Notes under the pieces: generated by a model | Seen by the model: only the letters and a program-made list of their open reading frames with translations | Told to the model about the DNA's origin: nothing | Database searches by the model: none | Program-made: the position numbers and the translations under genes | Assembly (NCBI RefSeq): GCF_028688795.1 | Contig: NZ_JAQTXM010000022.1 | Span: forward strand, 25,754-89,753 | Reading direction: 5' to 3' | Source: Rhodoferax sp. | GTDB lineage: Bacteria > Pseudomonadota > Gammaproteobacteria > Burkholderiales > Burkholderiaceae_C | Length of the DNA stretch: 64,000 nucleotides | In this document: one piece after another, positions 45,204-56,041 of the stretch | Layout of the letters: the number at the start of each line of letters is the position of its first letter | How positions within the stretch are numbered: position 1 is the stretch's first letter

Positions 45204-46091
45204 ATGCAAGCGCTCTGGATGATTCTGGCTGCCTTCTTTTTTGCCACCATGGCGGTGGGCATCAAGGTGGCCTCACACAGCTTCAGCACGCCTGAACTGG
45301 TGTTTTACCGGGGGCTGGTGAGCATGATCTTCATGGCCATGGTGTTGCGCGCACGCGGCACACCGCTGGCCACACCGGTGCCATGGATGCACGCCTGGCG
45401 CACCGTGATTGGTGTGTTTTCACTGGCCACCTGGTTTTATGCCATTGCCCATTTGCCGCTGGCCACGGCCATGACACTGAATTACATGAGCGGCGTCTGG
45501 GTTGCGGCCGTTGTCGTGGGCGGCGCGCTGCTTTACGGGCAAGGTGGCCGCCAGGGTCCACTCATGGCCACAGTGCTGGCCAGTTTTGCCGGTGTGGTGA
45601 TGATGCTGCGCCCCACGCTGGACCAAGACCAGTTGTTTGCCGGCCTGGTCGGGCTACTGTCTGGCATGGGGGCTGCCATGGCTTATTTGCAGGTCACGGC
45701 CCTGGGCAAGGTGGGCGAGCCCGAGAGCCGCACCGTGTTCTATTTTTCAGCGGGCACCACACTGGCCGGTCTGACGGGGGTGGCTTGGAGCGGTTTCACG
45801 CCCTGGCACCTGGTGAGCTGGCAAGCCGCTGCCTGGTTGGTTCCCATTGGCGTGCTGGCGTCCGGCGGGCAATGGTGCATGACGCGCGCCTACAGCCGTG
45901 GTGCCACCCTGCTGGTGGCCAATTTGCAATATGCCGGCATTGTGTTTGCCGCGTTTTACAGCCTGTGGCTGTTCGATGACAAGATCGCCTTGTTAGGCTG
46001 GGCCGGCATGGCGCTGATTGTGGCGAGCGGCGTGGCCGCCACCGTGCTGCGAACCCGTGCCCTGCCCAACCCGCCTGCTGAAGAACATTGA
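45204..46091 (+). CDS. DMT-superfamily (EamA) permease
   Basis: A 295-aa inner-membrane protein with about ten helices arranged as two EamA repeats. Examples are MILAAFFFATMAVGIKVASH, TVIGVFSLATWFYAIAHLPL and the second half beginning FAGLVGLLSGMGAAMAYLQV. Family members export amino acids, nucleotide precursors or drugs; the substrate cannot be told here. It starts 6 bases after a palindromic repeat and is followed after 17 bases by the sulfurtransferase, so the two may be co-transcribed. Confidence 0.88.
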   Translation: MQALWMILAAFFFATMAVGIKVASHSFSTPELVFYRGLVSMIFMAMVLRARGTPLATPVPWMHAWRTVIGVFSLATWFYAIAHLPLATAMTLNYMSGVWVAAVVVGGALLYGQGGRQGPLMATVLASFAGVVMMLRPTLDQDQLFAGLVGLLSGMGAAMAYLQVTALGKVGEPESRTVFYFSAGTTLAGLTGVAWSGFTPWHLVSWQAAAWLVPIGVLASGGQWCMTRAYSRGATLLVANLQYAGIVFAAFYSLWLFDDKIALLGWAGMALIVASGVAATVLRTRALPNPPAEEH

Positions 46092-46108
46092 CCACCTGAG
46101 GATTTTTT

Positions 46109-46969
46109 ATGTTCACCACCCTGATTTCTGTCCCCCAACTGCAAACCCTGATGGCCAGCGGCCAACCCTTTATGGTGTTTGACTGCAGTTTCGAGTTGAT
46201 GCAGCCCGATGCGGGCGATGCGCAATACCAGCAAGCGCATATTCCCGGCGCCGTGCGCGCCAACCTGGACCGACACTTGAGCGCCGCCAAAGGGGCTGCA
46301 GATGCCGCCAGCGGTGGCCGCCACCCTCTGCCCTCGCGCGAAACGTTTGCAGCCTGGCTCGCAAGCGTGGGTTTCACACCCGACATGCAGGCCGTGGTGT
46401 ATGACCGCCAAGGGGCCAACTACTGCGGCCGCCTGTGGTGGATGCTGAAATGGGTGGGGCATGAAGCCAGTGCCGTGCTCGATGGTGGCCTGCAAGCCTG
46501 GCAGGCCAGCGGTGCAACTGTCGAATCTGGCATCACGCCACCACTTCATGCATCAAATTACCCTCTAGCCCCTGTATGTACTGCGCTAGTAGCTACCGAA
46601 AATATAGTAAGCAATCTGGCTCGACCAACTCAAACCATTGTTGACGCTCGCGCCAACCCACGTTTTCTCGGCGAAGTCGAGCCGCTTGACCCGGTGGCCG
46701 GCCACATTCCCGGTGCTTTGAATCGCCCATTTGGTCAAAACCTGGACGCCAACGGCTTCTTCAAAAACCCGGAAATTCTGCGGGCTGAATTTGAGACCCT
46801 GCTGGCTGGACGCGACCCCGCCACGGTGGTGCACCACTGCGGCAGCGGTGTCAGCGCGCTGCCCAACCTGATCGCCATGGAAGTGGCCGGGCTGGGCCGC
46901 ACTGGGCTTTATGCTGGCAGCTGGAGCGAGTGGTGCAGCGACCCGAGCCGCCCCGTGGCGCAAGGCTGA
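46109..46969 (+). CDS. sseA: 3-mercaptopyruvate/thiosulfate sulfurtransferase
   Basis: A two-domain rhodanese (286 aa) that moves sulfur from 3-mercaptopyruvate or thiosulfate to a thiol acceptor. The inactive N-terminal domain (about 1-140) has YQQAHIPGAVRANLDRHLS. The catalytic C-terminal domain (about 165-280) has the active Cys at 244 in HHCGSGVSALPN; CGSGVxA is the mercaptopyruvate-type loop. The linker, about residues 148-168, is encoded by a reversed copy of the palindromic repeat and has unusual composition. The symbol follows the E. coli family name. Confidence 0.9.
   Translation: MFTTLISVPQLQTLMASGQPFMVFDCSFELMQPDAGDAQYQQAHIPGAVRANLDRHLSAAKGAADAASGGRHPLPSRETFAAWLASVGFTPDMQAVVYDRQGANYCGRLWWMLKWVGHEASAVLDGGLQAWQASGATVESGITPPLHASNYPLAPVCTALVATENIVSNLARPTQTIVDARANPRFLGEVEPLDPVAGHIPGALNRPFGQNLDANGFFKNPEILRAEFETLLAGRDPATVVHHCGSGVSALPNLIAMEVAGLGRTGLYAGSWSEWCSDPSRPVAQG
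46551..46612 (-). repeat. Dispersed palindromic repeat, copy 11 (linker of the sulfurtransferase)
   Basis: Read on the - strand: GTAGCTACTAGCGCAGTACA, then CAGGGGCTAGAGGGTAA and TTTGATG. It lies entirely within the gene and keeps the frame open in the host orientation. Confidence 0.9.
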
Positions 46970-46994
46970 AGGCAGTTTTCTCTTGCCGCGCTGA

Positions 46995-48245
46995 TCAAAC
47001 AGCCTCCAGCGCCAGCAACTCCGCCACCGTCTGACGCCGCCGAATGAGCCTGGACGTGCCGTTTTCCACCAGCACCTCGGGGATCAGCGGGCGGGTGTTG
47101 TAGTTTGAGGACATGGACGCGCCATAGGCCCCGGTGTCGTGCAGCACCAGCAAGTCCCCCACCTGCGCGGTGGGCAGCGGGCGCTGCAACACCACACCGC
47201 CCTCGCCTTGGGTGAACACGTCGCCCGACTCACACAGTGGGCCGCCCACCACGGTGTCTTGCAGCGCGCCAGTGACCGGGCTGCCGTCGGCGTGGATGAT
47301 TTCCATGCCATGAAAGCTGCCATACATGCTGGGGCGCATCAGGTCGCTGAAACCGGCATCGACCATCACAAACGTGTTGCGACCCATCTGCTTGGTGGCG
47401 CGCACTTCAGCCAGCAGCACGCCGGATTCGGCCACCAAATAACGCCCAGGCTCGATCTCCAAGGTGACGGGGTGGCCCAACAGCGCGGCAATTTGCGAGC
47501 GCGCGCCGTCCCACAAACTGAAGTAGTGCGCGGTGTCAATCGTGGGCGCGTCAGCCTGGTACGGAATCGACAAACCACCCCCGGCCGAAATGGCCGGCAG
47601 GTCCATGCCCTGTGCTTTGACGGTTTCAACCAGCTTGACCATGGCCCCACACACTTCCTGCAGATGGGCGTAGTCCACGCCCGAGCCAATGTGCATGTGC
47701 AGGCCCACAAGCTTCAAACCGTTGGCGCGCACACGTTCGCAAGCCAGCGGCAGATCGGCATGCCAGATGCCATGTTTGCTGTGTTCGCCGCCGGTGTTGG
47801 TCTTGTTGCTGTGGCCGTGGCCAAAGCCGGGGTTGATGCGCAACCACACCGGGTGGCCGGGGCTGGCCGCGCCCAACTGATCGAGCATGTCGACCGAGCC
47901 ACAGTTCACCGGCACGCCCAGCTCGGCCACACGGGCCAGGGTGGCGCGGTCGAACAAGTCAGCGGTGAAGACGATCTCGGCATGGCCGCTGTGCACACCG
48001 GGCGTGAAGCCTGCGCTCAGCGCACGCTCAATCTCACCCAGCGACACGGCATCCACCATCACGCCACAGCGCTTCATCAGCTTCAGGATGTGGGTGTTGG
48101 AGTTGGCCTTTTGGGCGAAGCGGATCACGTCAAACTGGCGCAAGTTGGCAACCTGGCGCTCAATGGTGGCTGCGTCATACACCCACAAAGGGGTGCCGTG
48201 GGTGTGGGCCAAAGTGGCCAGGGTCGATGGGTTAAAGGTGTTCAT
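46995..48245 (-). CDS. lysA: Diaminopimelate decarboxylase
   Basis: PLP enzyme for the last step of lysine synthesis. The ATG at 48245 gives 416 aa; an ATG at 48269 is an in-frame alternative. The PLP lysine is K46 in RFAQKANSN. Other marks are SVSLGEIERALSAGF, NCGSVDMLDQLG, NPGFGHGHSNKTNTGGEHSK and EPGRYLVAESG. It belongs to the E. coli-like subfamily and, as in E. coli, is divergent from a LysR activator. Confidence 0.96.
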   Translation of the reverse strand: MNTFNPSTLATLAHTHGTPLWVYDAATIERQVANLRQFDVIRFAQKANSNTHILKLMKRCGVMVDAVSLGEIERALSAGFTPGVHSGHAEIVFTADLFDRATLARVAELGVPVNCGSVDMLDQLGAASPGHPVWLRINPGFGHGHSNKTNTGGEHSKHGIWHADLPLACERVRANGLKLVGLHMHIGSGVDYAHLQEVCGAMVKLVETVKAQGMDLPAISAGGGLSIPYQADAPTIDTAHYFSLWDGARSQIAALLGHPVTLEIEPGRYLVAESGVLLAEVRATKQMGRNTFVMVDAGFSDLMRPSMYGSFHGMEIIHADGSPVTGALQDTVVGGPLCESGDVFTQGEGGVVLQRPLPTAQVGDLLVLHDTGAYGASMSSNYNTRPLIPEVLVENGTSRLIRRRQTVAELLALEAV

Positions 48246-48306
48246 GTGCTGGATCATGCCCGGTGCCATTCATTCAATCAATGCATTTTTCTTCACACAT
48301 CTATTC

Positions 48307-48320
48307 ACTATGGATATAGT
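48307..48320. promoter_or_regulatory. LysR-type operator between lysA and lysR
   Basis: ACTAT-N4-ATAGT fits the T-N11-A form of LysR-family binding sites and lies in the 81-bp divergent region, 7 bases before the lysR start. Confidence 0.55.
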
Positions 48321-48326
48321 TAATGC

Positions 48327-49253
48327 ATGCTGCACGCTACCCATCTCCCCATCACGCCGGCCCTTACCCACCGCCAGTTGGCCATGTTCCGCGCCATCAT
48401 GCTGCACGGCAACTTGAGTCGCGCTGCCGAGGCGTGCGCATCAAGCCAGCCCACGCTGAGCCGCGAGTTGGCCCGACTGGAACAGCTGCTGGGCTTTGAC
48501 TTGTTTGACCGCATCCGAGGCCGCCTGCGCCCCACGGTGCGGGCACTGGCGCTGATGCAGGAGGTGGAGCGCTCGTTTGTCGGGCTGGAGCAGATTGCCG
48601 CCCGCGCACAGGAACTGCGCTTGCAGGCCACCGGGCGGCTGCGGTTGGCTTGCCTGCCGGCGCTGGCCCACGCGCTGGTGCCGCGGGCGCTGGCGCACTT
48701 TGTTGCCGCCCTGCCGCAAGCCGCGGTGAGTGTCTACCCGGAAGAGTCGCCTTGGCTGGAACAGGCCATGAGCGAGCAACGCTTTGACCTGGGCCTGAGT
48801 GAAACACTTGAGGCCCCGGCCGGGGTCGAACTGCGCCCCGTCCTGCAGGTCAATGAAGTTGTGGTGCTGCCACGCGACCATGCGCTGTGCCGAAGGTCGG
48901 TGCTGACGCCGCAGGATTTTGAAGGCGAACGTTTCATCAGCCTGGCCGCAGGCGACCGCTACCGGGTTCAAATTGACCACATGTTTGCAAGCGCTCAGGT
49001 GCAGCGCCAAACCAGCCTGGAAACCGCCAGTGCGGTAGCGGTGTGCGCGATGGTGCGCCAGGGTCTGGGCGTGGCCATCGTCAACCCGCTAACGGCCATG
49101 GAACTCGCCGGCCCCGATCTGGTGGTGCGGCCTCTGAGCGTGGCAATTGCCTTTCAGGTCAGCCTGCTGCTGCCCGAGGTGGCCGCACCACACCCGTTAC
49201 GCGCCGCGTTGGTCGAGGCCATTTGTGAGGCCGCCAGGCTAGCCACCCCTTAG
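48327..49253 (+). CDS. lysR: LysR, activator of lysA
   Basis: A 308-aa LysR-type regulator with an N-terminal winged helix (LTHRQLAMFRAIMLHGNLSR, then SSQPTLSRELARLEQLLGF) and an effector domain from about residue 95. It matches E. coli LysR along its length (QPTLSRELARLE, DRIRGRLRPTV, EESPWLEQ, DLGLSETLEAPAG, SAVAVCAMVRQGLGVAIVNP), and the divergent lysA neighbour supports the name. It should activate lysA when diaminopimelate is present and repress itself. Confidence 0.93.
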   Translation: MLHATHLPITPALTHRQLAMFRAIMLHGNLSRAAEACASSQPTLSRELARLEQLLGFDLFDRIRGRLRPTVRALALMQEVERSFVGLEQIAARAQELRLQATGRLRLACLPALAHALVPRALAHFVAALPQAAVSVYPEESPWLEQAMSEQRFDLGLSETLEAPAGVELRPVLQVNEVVVLPRDHALCRRSVLTPQDFEGERFISLAAGDRYRVQIDHMFASAQVQRQTSLETASAVAVCAMVRQGLGVAIVNPLTAMELAGPDLVVRPLSVAIAFQVSLLLPEVAAPHPLRAALVEAICEAARLATP

Positions 49254-49286
49254 AGCGGCCCGGGCACCTGCTGACAACGGGTCTGG

Positions 49287-50198
49287 TTACGCCACGCCGT
49301 GCGTCTTGAACCAGGCCAGCGCGCGCTTAAAGCCATCAGCCGCCTCGTCCTTGCGGTAACTTGGCCGGTAGTCCGCATGAAACGCGTGCGGCGCATCCTT
49401 GTAAACCACAAACTCTGACGCCTTGGCAGCGGCGTTACCCTTGGCACCGGCTTCAGCCAGCGCCTCTTTCATCTGGTTGATGGTGCTCAATGGAATGCCA
49501 CCGTCTTGCCCACCGTAGAGGCCCAACACCGGCGCTTTCAACTCTGCCGCCAAATCCAGCGGATGTTTCGGTGTCAGCGCGGTTGACGTGCCCACCAAAC
49601 GCCCATACCAGGCCACACCGGCTTTCACGTTTTTGCTTTGTTCAGCGTAAAGCCAGGTGATGCGCCCACCCCAGCAAAAACCGGTGATGCCGACCTTTTT
49701 CAGGTTGCCGCCGTTTTCACCGGCCCATTTGACGGCGCCATCCAGGTCACCCATGACTTGTGCATCTGGCACCTTGGACACCACCTCAGCCATCAGTTTG
49801 GCCATTTCGCCATATTGACTGGGGTCACCTTGGCGCGCATACAACTCGGGGGCAATCGCCAGGTACCCGGCTTTGGCGAAACGCAGGCAGGTGTCGGCAA
49901 TGTACTCATGCACACCAAAAATTTCTGAAATCACCAGTACCACCGGCAGGTTTTTCTTGCCCGCAGGAGCCGCGTAGAAAAACGGCACCGAGAACCCTTC
50001 CACGTCGTAAATACCCTCGCCGGTGTGCAAGCCTTCGGCAGATGTCTTGATGGCGGTTTGCGCCATGATGGGCATCGCCGCAGCCGCATAACCCACGCCC
50101 AAAGCCACTTTCAGCGCGGTGCGACGACTGGCCCCATCGGCAGTGGATTGGCCTGGCAAAAGGGCGTCAAAGTCACGGGTCTGGTCTTGATTGAGCAT
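49287..50198 (-). CDS. Dienelactone hydrolase family protein with Tat-like signal
   Basis: The ATG at 50198 behind GAGGAGAC gives 303 aa. An N-terminal segment SRRTALKVALGVGYAAAA has a twin-arginine export motif (SRRTALK) and cleavage near IMAQT. The alpha/beta-hydrolase core has the nucleophile Cys in GFCWGG, an Asp in YGGQDGGIP and a His in APHAFHADYRPSY, the usual Cys-Asp-His triad. Members cleave dienelactones or related esters, but exported forms are poorly characterised. It diverges from the bkd operon across a 266-bp region in which no clear promoter motif was found. Confidence 0.88.
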   Translation of the reverse strand: MLNQDQTRDFDALLPGQSTADGASRRTALKVALGVGYAAAAMPIMAQTAIKTSAEGLHTGEGIYDVEGFSVPFFYAAPAGKKNLPVVLVISEIFGVHEYIADTCLRFAKAGYLAIAPELYARQGDPSQYGEMAKLMAEVVSKVPDAQVMGDLDGAVKWAGENGGNLKKVGITGFCWGGRITWLYAEQSKNVKAGVAWYGRLVGTSTALTPKHPLDLAAELKAPVLGLYGGQDGGIPLSTINQMKEALAEAGAKGNAAAKASEFVVYKDAPHAFHADYRPSYRKDEAADGFKRALAWFKTHGVA

Positions 50199-50275
50199 GA
50201 AAAGTCTCCTCGGTTGAAAAAGGCAACAGCTTAACGGCCTCGTAATTCCGACGGCATTTGGGGGCTTCTCCGTAG

Positions 50276-51718
<1,443 letters not shown>

Positions 51719-51720
51719 CC

Positions 51721-52800
51721 ATGACGAACACCCAAACCATGCGCACCAGCGCAACGCAGGGCGGCGCAGAGCCAGGCACCGGAGCCACATCGCCCATGAC
51801 CATGATCCAGGCCCTGCGCTCGGCGATGGACGTGATGCTCGCGCGTGACCCGAATGTGGTCGTTTACGGCCAGGACGTGGGCTACTTTGGCGGCGTCTTT
51901 CGCTGCACCGAAGGGCTGCAGAAAAAATACGGCAACCAGCGCGTGTTTGACGCCCCCATCTCTGAGGGCGGCATCGTTGGCACGGCGGTCGGCATGGGCG
52001 CCTATGGCTTGCGCCCGGTGGTGGAAATCCAGTTTGCAGACTACGTGTACCCGGCCACGGACCAGATCGTGTCAGAGGCGGCACGCCTGCGCTACCGTTC
52101 GGCAGGCGACTTCACTTGCCCGTTGACCATCCGCATGCCGTGTGGTGGCGGCATTTACGGTGGCCAAACGCACAGCCAGAGCCCTGAGGCCATGTTCACC
52201 CAGGTATGCGGTCTACGCACCGTGATGCCGTCGAACCCGTATGACGCCAAGGGGCTGTTGATTGCCTCGATTGAAAACGATGACCCCGTCATTTTTCTGG
52301 AGCCCAAGCGCCTGTACAACGGCCCGTTTGACGGCCACCATGAGCGCCCGGTGGTGCCCTGGAGCAAACACCCGCTGGGCAATGTGCCCGAAGGCTACTA
52401 CACCGTGCCGCTGGACAGCGCCCGCGTCACCCGGCCCGGCAACGCAGTCACCGTGATTGCCTACGGCACCATGGTGCATGTGGCGGAAGCGGCGGCCGTC
52501 GAGTCTGGCTTAGATGCCGAAATCATCGACTTGCGAAGCCTGTGGCCGCTGGACCTGGAGACACTCGTGACCTCGGTGAAGAAGACTGGCCGCTGCGTCA
52601 TCGTGCATGAGGCCACGCGCACCAACGGTCTGGGCGCCGAGCTCTCAAGCCTGATTCAGGAGCATTGCTTCTACCATTTAGAGGCGCCCATCGAGCGCGT
52701 CACGGGTTGGGACACGCCTTACCCGCATGCCCAGGAGTGGGCGTATTTTCCGGGGCCAGCGCGCGTGGCGGCTGCTTTCAAACGTGTGATGGAGGCTTAA
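51721..52800 (+). CDS. bkdA2: Branched-chain 2-oxoacid dehydrogenase E1 beta
   Basis: A 359-aa transketolase-like subunit: MTMIQALRSAMDVMLARDP, YGQDVGYFGGVFRCTEGL, FDAPISEGGIVGTAVGMGAY, EIQFADYVYPATDQIV. The ~20 N-terminal residues before MTMIQALRS are Thr/Ala/Gly-rich and may not be conserved. It starts two bases after the bkdA1 stop and three bases before bkdB, so the three are one operon. Confidence 0.94.
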   Translation: MTNTQTMRTSATQGGAEPGTGATSPMTMIQALRSAMDVMLARDPNVVVYGQDVGYFGGVFRCTEGLQKKYGNQRVFDAPISEGGIVGTAVGMGAYGLRPVVEIQFADYVYPATDQIVSEAARLRYRSAGDFTCPLTIRMPCGGGIYGGQTHSQSPEAMFTQVCGLRTVMPSNPYDAKGLLIASIENDDPVIFLEPKRLYNGPFDGHHERPVVPWSKHPLGNVPEGYYTVPLDSARVTRPGNAVTVIAYGTMVHVAEAAAVESGLDAEIIDLRSLWPLDLETLVTSVKKTGRCVIVHEATRTNGLGAELSSLIQEHCFYHLEAPIERVTGWDTPYPHAQEWAYFPGPARVAAAFKRVMEA

Positions 52801-52803
52801 ATC

Positions 52804-54249
52804 ATGACCATTCAAAGCATCAAAATGCCCGATATCGGCGAAGGCATTGCCGAAGTCGAAGTGGTGGCCTGGCGTGTGCAGGTGGGCGATGTGGTGGCAG
52901 AAGACCAGATTCTGGCCGACGTGATGACCGACAAGGCCACGGTAGAAATCCCGTCCCATGTGGCGGGCACCGTGGTGTCACTGGACGCAGTGGTGGGTCA
53001 GGTTGTGGCGGTTGGCACACCTATTATTCATATAGAACAGGCCATAGACCACGTAAATATTGCGCAAGCAGCTATAAAAATAAAAGCAGAAGCAAAGGAA
53101 GTCCCAGACGCCAGGTCAACTGAGCCAATAGCGCCGCAAGACGCCCAACCCAAACCCCAGCGCCAACCCAACGCGCGCAGTGGTGACGGCCGTGACAGCG
53201 ACAGTGACGTGGCGACAAGTCTTAAGCCTGCGGCTGCTGTGCCCCCACTAGCACAGCGGTTGCTGGCCGATGGGTCCCCATTGGCAGGCACAGCATCGCG
53301 CCCGATCGCGTCACCCGCCGTGCGACGACGCGCCTGGGAACTGGGCATTGACTTGGCACAGGTGCCGGCCAGCGGCCCGGCCGGACGCATCTTCCAGGCG
53401 GATCTGGCAGCACTCACCCCAGCCAATGCGGCAGGCACAGCGCCAGCCCAAGCGCCCATCAAATCCGAGGCGGCATCAACACGACCCCAAGCACCCATCA
53501 GCTCTGAAATAAATAGCTACTCACGCAATCAGGACGAGCGCTACAGGCCATTAGAGGCACAAGAAGTGATTCCTGTGATTGGCCTGCGGCGCAAGATCGC
53601 GCAAAAGATGCAGGATGCCAAACGTCGCATTCCGCATTTCACCTACGTGGAAGAAATTGACGTGACCGAGCTGGAAGACCTGCGCGCCCGCCTCAACACG
53701 CAATACGGCCAGGCGCGCGGGCGGCTCACCGTGCTACCGTTTCTGATGCGCGCCATGGTGCTGGCCGTGCGCGACCACCCAGAGGTGAACGCCCGCTATG
53801 ACGACGATGCGGGCGTGGTGACGCGTTTTGCCGCCGTGCACCTCGGCTTGGCCACACAAACCGCAGGCGGCCTGATGGTGCCAGTGATTCGCCATGCTGA
53901 AACGCTGGATTTGTGGGCAGCGGCAAGCGCCGTGCTGAAGGTGAGCGACGCCGCCCGCAACGGCAAAGCGACCCGTGACGACCTGAGTGGCTCCACCCTC
54001 ACCCTGACCAGCCTGGGTGCACTGGGCGGCATTGTCAGCACGCCGGTCATCAACCACCCTGAAGTGGCCATTGTGGGCACCAACCGCATCGTCGAGCGGC
54101 CCATGATCAAAGGCGGGCTGGTGGTGGCGCGCAAGATGATGAACCTGTCAAGCTCGTTTGATCACCGCGTGGTCGATGGCATGCACGCCGCTGAATTTAT
54201 TCAGCAAATGCGCGGTTATCTGGAGTGCCCGGGCACGCTGCTGGTGTGA
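52804..54249 (+). CDS. bkdB: Branched-chain 2-oxoacid dehydrogenase E2 (dihydrolipoyl transacylase)
   Basis: A 481-aa protein. The lipoyl domain is about residues 1-77 with lipoylated K44 (MTDKATVEIPS). The E1/E3-binding domain is about 160-195 (SPAVRRRAWELGIDLAQVPA). The catalytic domain is about 255-481 with SFDHRVVDGMHAAEF. The linkers are unusually odd. Residues ~73-95 (end of lipoyl domain and first linker) and ~235-252 (before the catalytic domain) are encoded by two copies of the dispersed repeat in opposite orientations. No E3 gene is adjacent, so a shared lipoamide dehydrogenase elsewhere is expected. Confidence 0.94.
   Translation: MTIQSIKMPDIGEGIAEVEVVAWRVQVGDVVAEDQILADVMTDKATVEIPSHVAGTVVSLDAVVGQVVAVGTPIIHIEQAIDHVNIAQAAIKIKAEAKEVPDARSTEPIAPQDAQPKPQRQPNARSGDGRDSDSDVATSLKPAAAVPPLAQRLLADGSPLAGTASRPIASPAVRRRAWELGIDLAQVPASGPAGRIFQADLAALTPANAAGTAPAQAPIKSEAASTRPQAPISSEINSYSRNQDERYRPLEAQEVIPVIGLRRKIAQKMQDAKRRIPHFTYVEEIDVTELEDLRARLNTQYGQARGRLTVLPFLMRAMVLAVRDHPEVNARYDDDAGVVTRFAAVHLGLATQTAGGLMVPVIRHAETLDLWAAASAVLKVSDAARNGKATRDDLSGSTLTLTSLGALGGIVSTPVINHPEVAIVGTNRIVERPMIKGGLVVARKMMNLSSSFDHRVVDGMHAAEFIQQMRGYLECPGTLLV
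53021..53087 (-). repeat. Dispersed palindromic repeat, copy 12 (first linker of bkdB)
   Basis: Read on the - strand: TTTATAGCTGCTTGCGCAAT, then TTTACGTGGTCTATGGCC and TATATGAATAATAG. It encodes about residues 73-95, at the lipoyl domain/linker border. Confidence 0.85.
53506..53556 (+). repeat. Dispersed palindromic repeat, copy 13 (second linker of bkdB)
   Basis: AAATAGCTACTCACGCAATC is followed by GAGCGCTACAGGCCATTAG. It encodes about residues 235-252. Shorter and more diverged than copy 12. Confidence 0.75.
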
Positions 54250-54294
54250 ATTTTTGCAGCGGCTTGGTGCGGTCTCACGGCGCTTTGGCGCGGT

Positions 54295-55383
54295 CTAAAC
54301 CCGAAAACGATCAGCGCTGGCGTTCAGTTTGGCGATCAGCGCGCCGGCAATATCGCCCAGCGGCAGCACCTCATCTGCGGCGCCGTGGGCAATGGCTTCT
54401 TTGGGCATGCCAAACACCACGCACGAGGCTTCATCTTGAACAAAGTTGTAGCTGCCAGCGTCTTTCATCTCTTTCATGGCCCGGGCACCATCATTGCCCA
54501 TGCCGGTCAGCATGATGCCAAAGGCGTTGCGCCCGGCAACCTTTGCACCCGATTTGAACAACACCTCGACCGAGGGTTTGTGGCGATTGACCGGCTCACC
54601 ATCATCAACCACCGCCACATAATTTGCACCACTGCGATCCACCCTGAACTGTTTGCCACCCGGCGCCAAGTAGGCATGCCCGGGCAATATCCGTTCGCCG
54701 TTGACAGCCTCGCGCACCGATATCCGACACAGGCTATCGAGCCTAGCGGCAAAACTGGTGGTGAAACCAGGCGGCATGTGCTGGGTGATGACAATGGCCG
54801 GAAAGTCGGCGGGTAGCTTGACCAGCACCTCCTTGATCGCCTCGGTACCACCGGTCGAAGCCCCGATAAAGACGATTTTTTCGGTCGAGATTCGCCCGGA
54901 CAAGGTGGCGGTTGGCCGCTCAACGACCTGCCGGCCGCTTGTGTCCTGAACCCGCGCAGTGGCAGGCACGGTGCGCTTGATGTGTGCGCCAGCAGCAATG
55001 CGAATTTTTTCGACAATTTGGGTCGACAACTCACTCAAGCCATCGGACACGCCAATGCGCGGTTTTGAGACAAAGTCAACGGCACCAAGCTCCAGCGCCT
55101 TCATGGTGACTTCGGCGCCACGCTCGGTCAGCGTTGAAATCATCACCACGGGCATCGGGCGCAGACGCATCAGGCGGCCCAAAAAATCAATGCCGTCCAT
55201 GCGTGGCATTTCAATGTCCAGGGTGAGTACATCAGGGTTGAGCTCCCGAATCATCTCCCGCGCAATCAGTGGGTCATTGGCCGCGCCGACACACTCCATG
55301 TCTGCTTGACGATTGATGATGCCAGCCAACAGGCTACGCACCAGCGCCGAATCGTCCACCACAACCACGCGTATTTTCTTCAA
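54295..55383 (-). CDS. cheB: Chemotaxis protein-glutamate methylesterase/glutamine deamidase
   Basis: A 362-aa response regulator-enzyme. The N-terminal receiver has [10 protein letters not shown], the phosphorylated Asp in [12 protein letters not shown] and the Lys of SKPRIG. The C-terminal methylesterase domain (about 165-355) has the Ser-His-Asp triad in [19 protein letters not shown] and [10 protein letters not shown]. It removes methyl groups from receptors and is activated by CheA phosphorylation. It is the last gene of the che operon, 10 bases after cheD. Confidence 0.97.
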   Translation of the reverse strand: MKKIRVVVVDDSALVRSLLAGIINRQADMECVGAANDPLIAREMIRELNPDVLTLDIEMPRMDGIDFLGRLMRLRPMPVVMISTLTERGAEVTMKALELGAVDFVSKPRIGVSDGLSELSTQIVEKIRIAAGAHIKRTVPATARVQDTSGRQVVERPTATLSGRISTEKIVFIGASTGGTEAIKEVLVKLPADFPAIVITQHMPPGFTTSFAARLDSLCRISVREAVNGERILPGHAYLAPGGKQFRVDRSGANYVAVVDDGEPVNRHKPSVEVLFKSGAKVAGRNAFGIMLTGMGNDGARAMKEMKDAGSYNFVQDEASCVVFGMPKEAIAHGAADEVLPLGDIAGALIAKLNASADRFRV

Positions 55384-55393
55384 TTCCCAATCC

Positions 55394-56041
55394 TCAAAAC
55401 AAATCTACCGAGCCACCAGAGGTCGATTTGGCGACCGACAGTGCATTGCCCTTGCGCTCCTCCACCACCAAGCTCTCCGGGTGTGAATGCGCCAGCCGCT
55501 TCACCAATGCTTTTCCGGTGACCGGAAAAAAACAGACTTTTCTTGGGTGAATGTCAAGCACATCTTGCGACACCACCGGGATTCGCTCTGTCGCGAGGTA
55601 GTCAAGCACAAACTTGGTGTTTCGTTCACCCACGTTCATAGTCGTAAAACCTGCCATCACCTGGGCGCCACCAAACACCTTGGCCTGCATCGACTCACGA
55701 CGCGCGCCAAGTTTGAGCATTTGGTTGATCAACAATTCCATCGCATAGGACCCGTAGCGCCCGCCCCCGTCGGCACTGTCACCGTCAGGCAACATGAAAT
55801 GGTTCATGCCTCCGGCCCGCACACGCCCATCCCAAAGGCAGGCCGAGATACAAGACCCCAGCACGGTCATGATCATGATGTCTTCACTGGCCACAAAATA
55901 CTCACCAGGCAACACTTTGACAGCGTCGTACTGAAAGTGGTGGTCGCTGTAAAAAAAAGAGGCCTCTCCCGGGTTGCGCGGCAACGACTTGAAATGGTCA
56001 ATTCTTGACACCCGAGCGCTGACAACTCTAGCGACGCTCAT
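55394..56041 (-). CDS. cheD: Chemoreceptor glutamine deamidase CheD
   Basis: A 215-aa protein. The catalytic Cys lies in [12 protein letters not shown] and the His in [10 protein letters not shown], as in CheD of Thermotoga. It deamidates receptor glutamines and in some species binds CheC. It overlaps the end of cheR by 14 bp. The first ~25 residues (to [12 protein letters not shown]) may be extended; no better start was found. Confidence 0.94.
   Translation of the reverse strand: MSVARVVSARVSRIDHFKSLPRNPGEASFFYSDHHFQYDAVKVLPGEYFVASEDIMIMTVLGSCISACLWDGRVRAGGMNHFMLPDGDSADGGGRYGSYAMELLINQMLKLGARRESMQAKVFGGAQVMAGFTTMNVGERNTKFVLDYLATERIPVVSQDVLDIHPRKVCFFPVTGKALVKRLAHSHPESLVVEERKGNALSVAKSTSGGSVDLF

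Noticed and set aside
47139..48323. 394-codon open frame antisense to lysA
   Set aside because: lysA has all its conserved motifs on the other strand; the antisense product has no domain and is His/Gln-rich.
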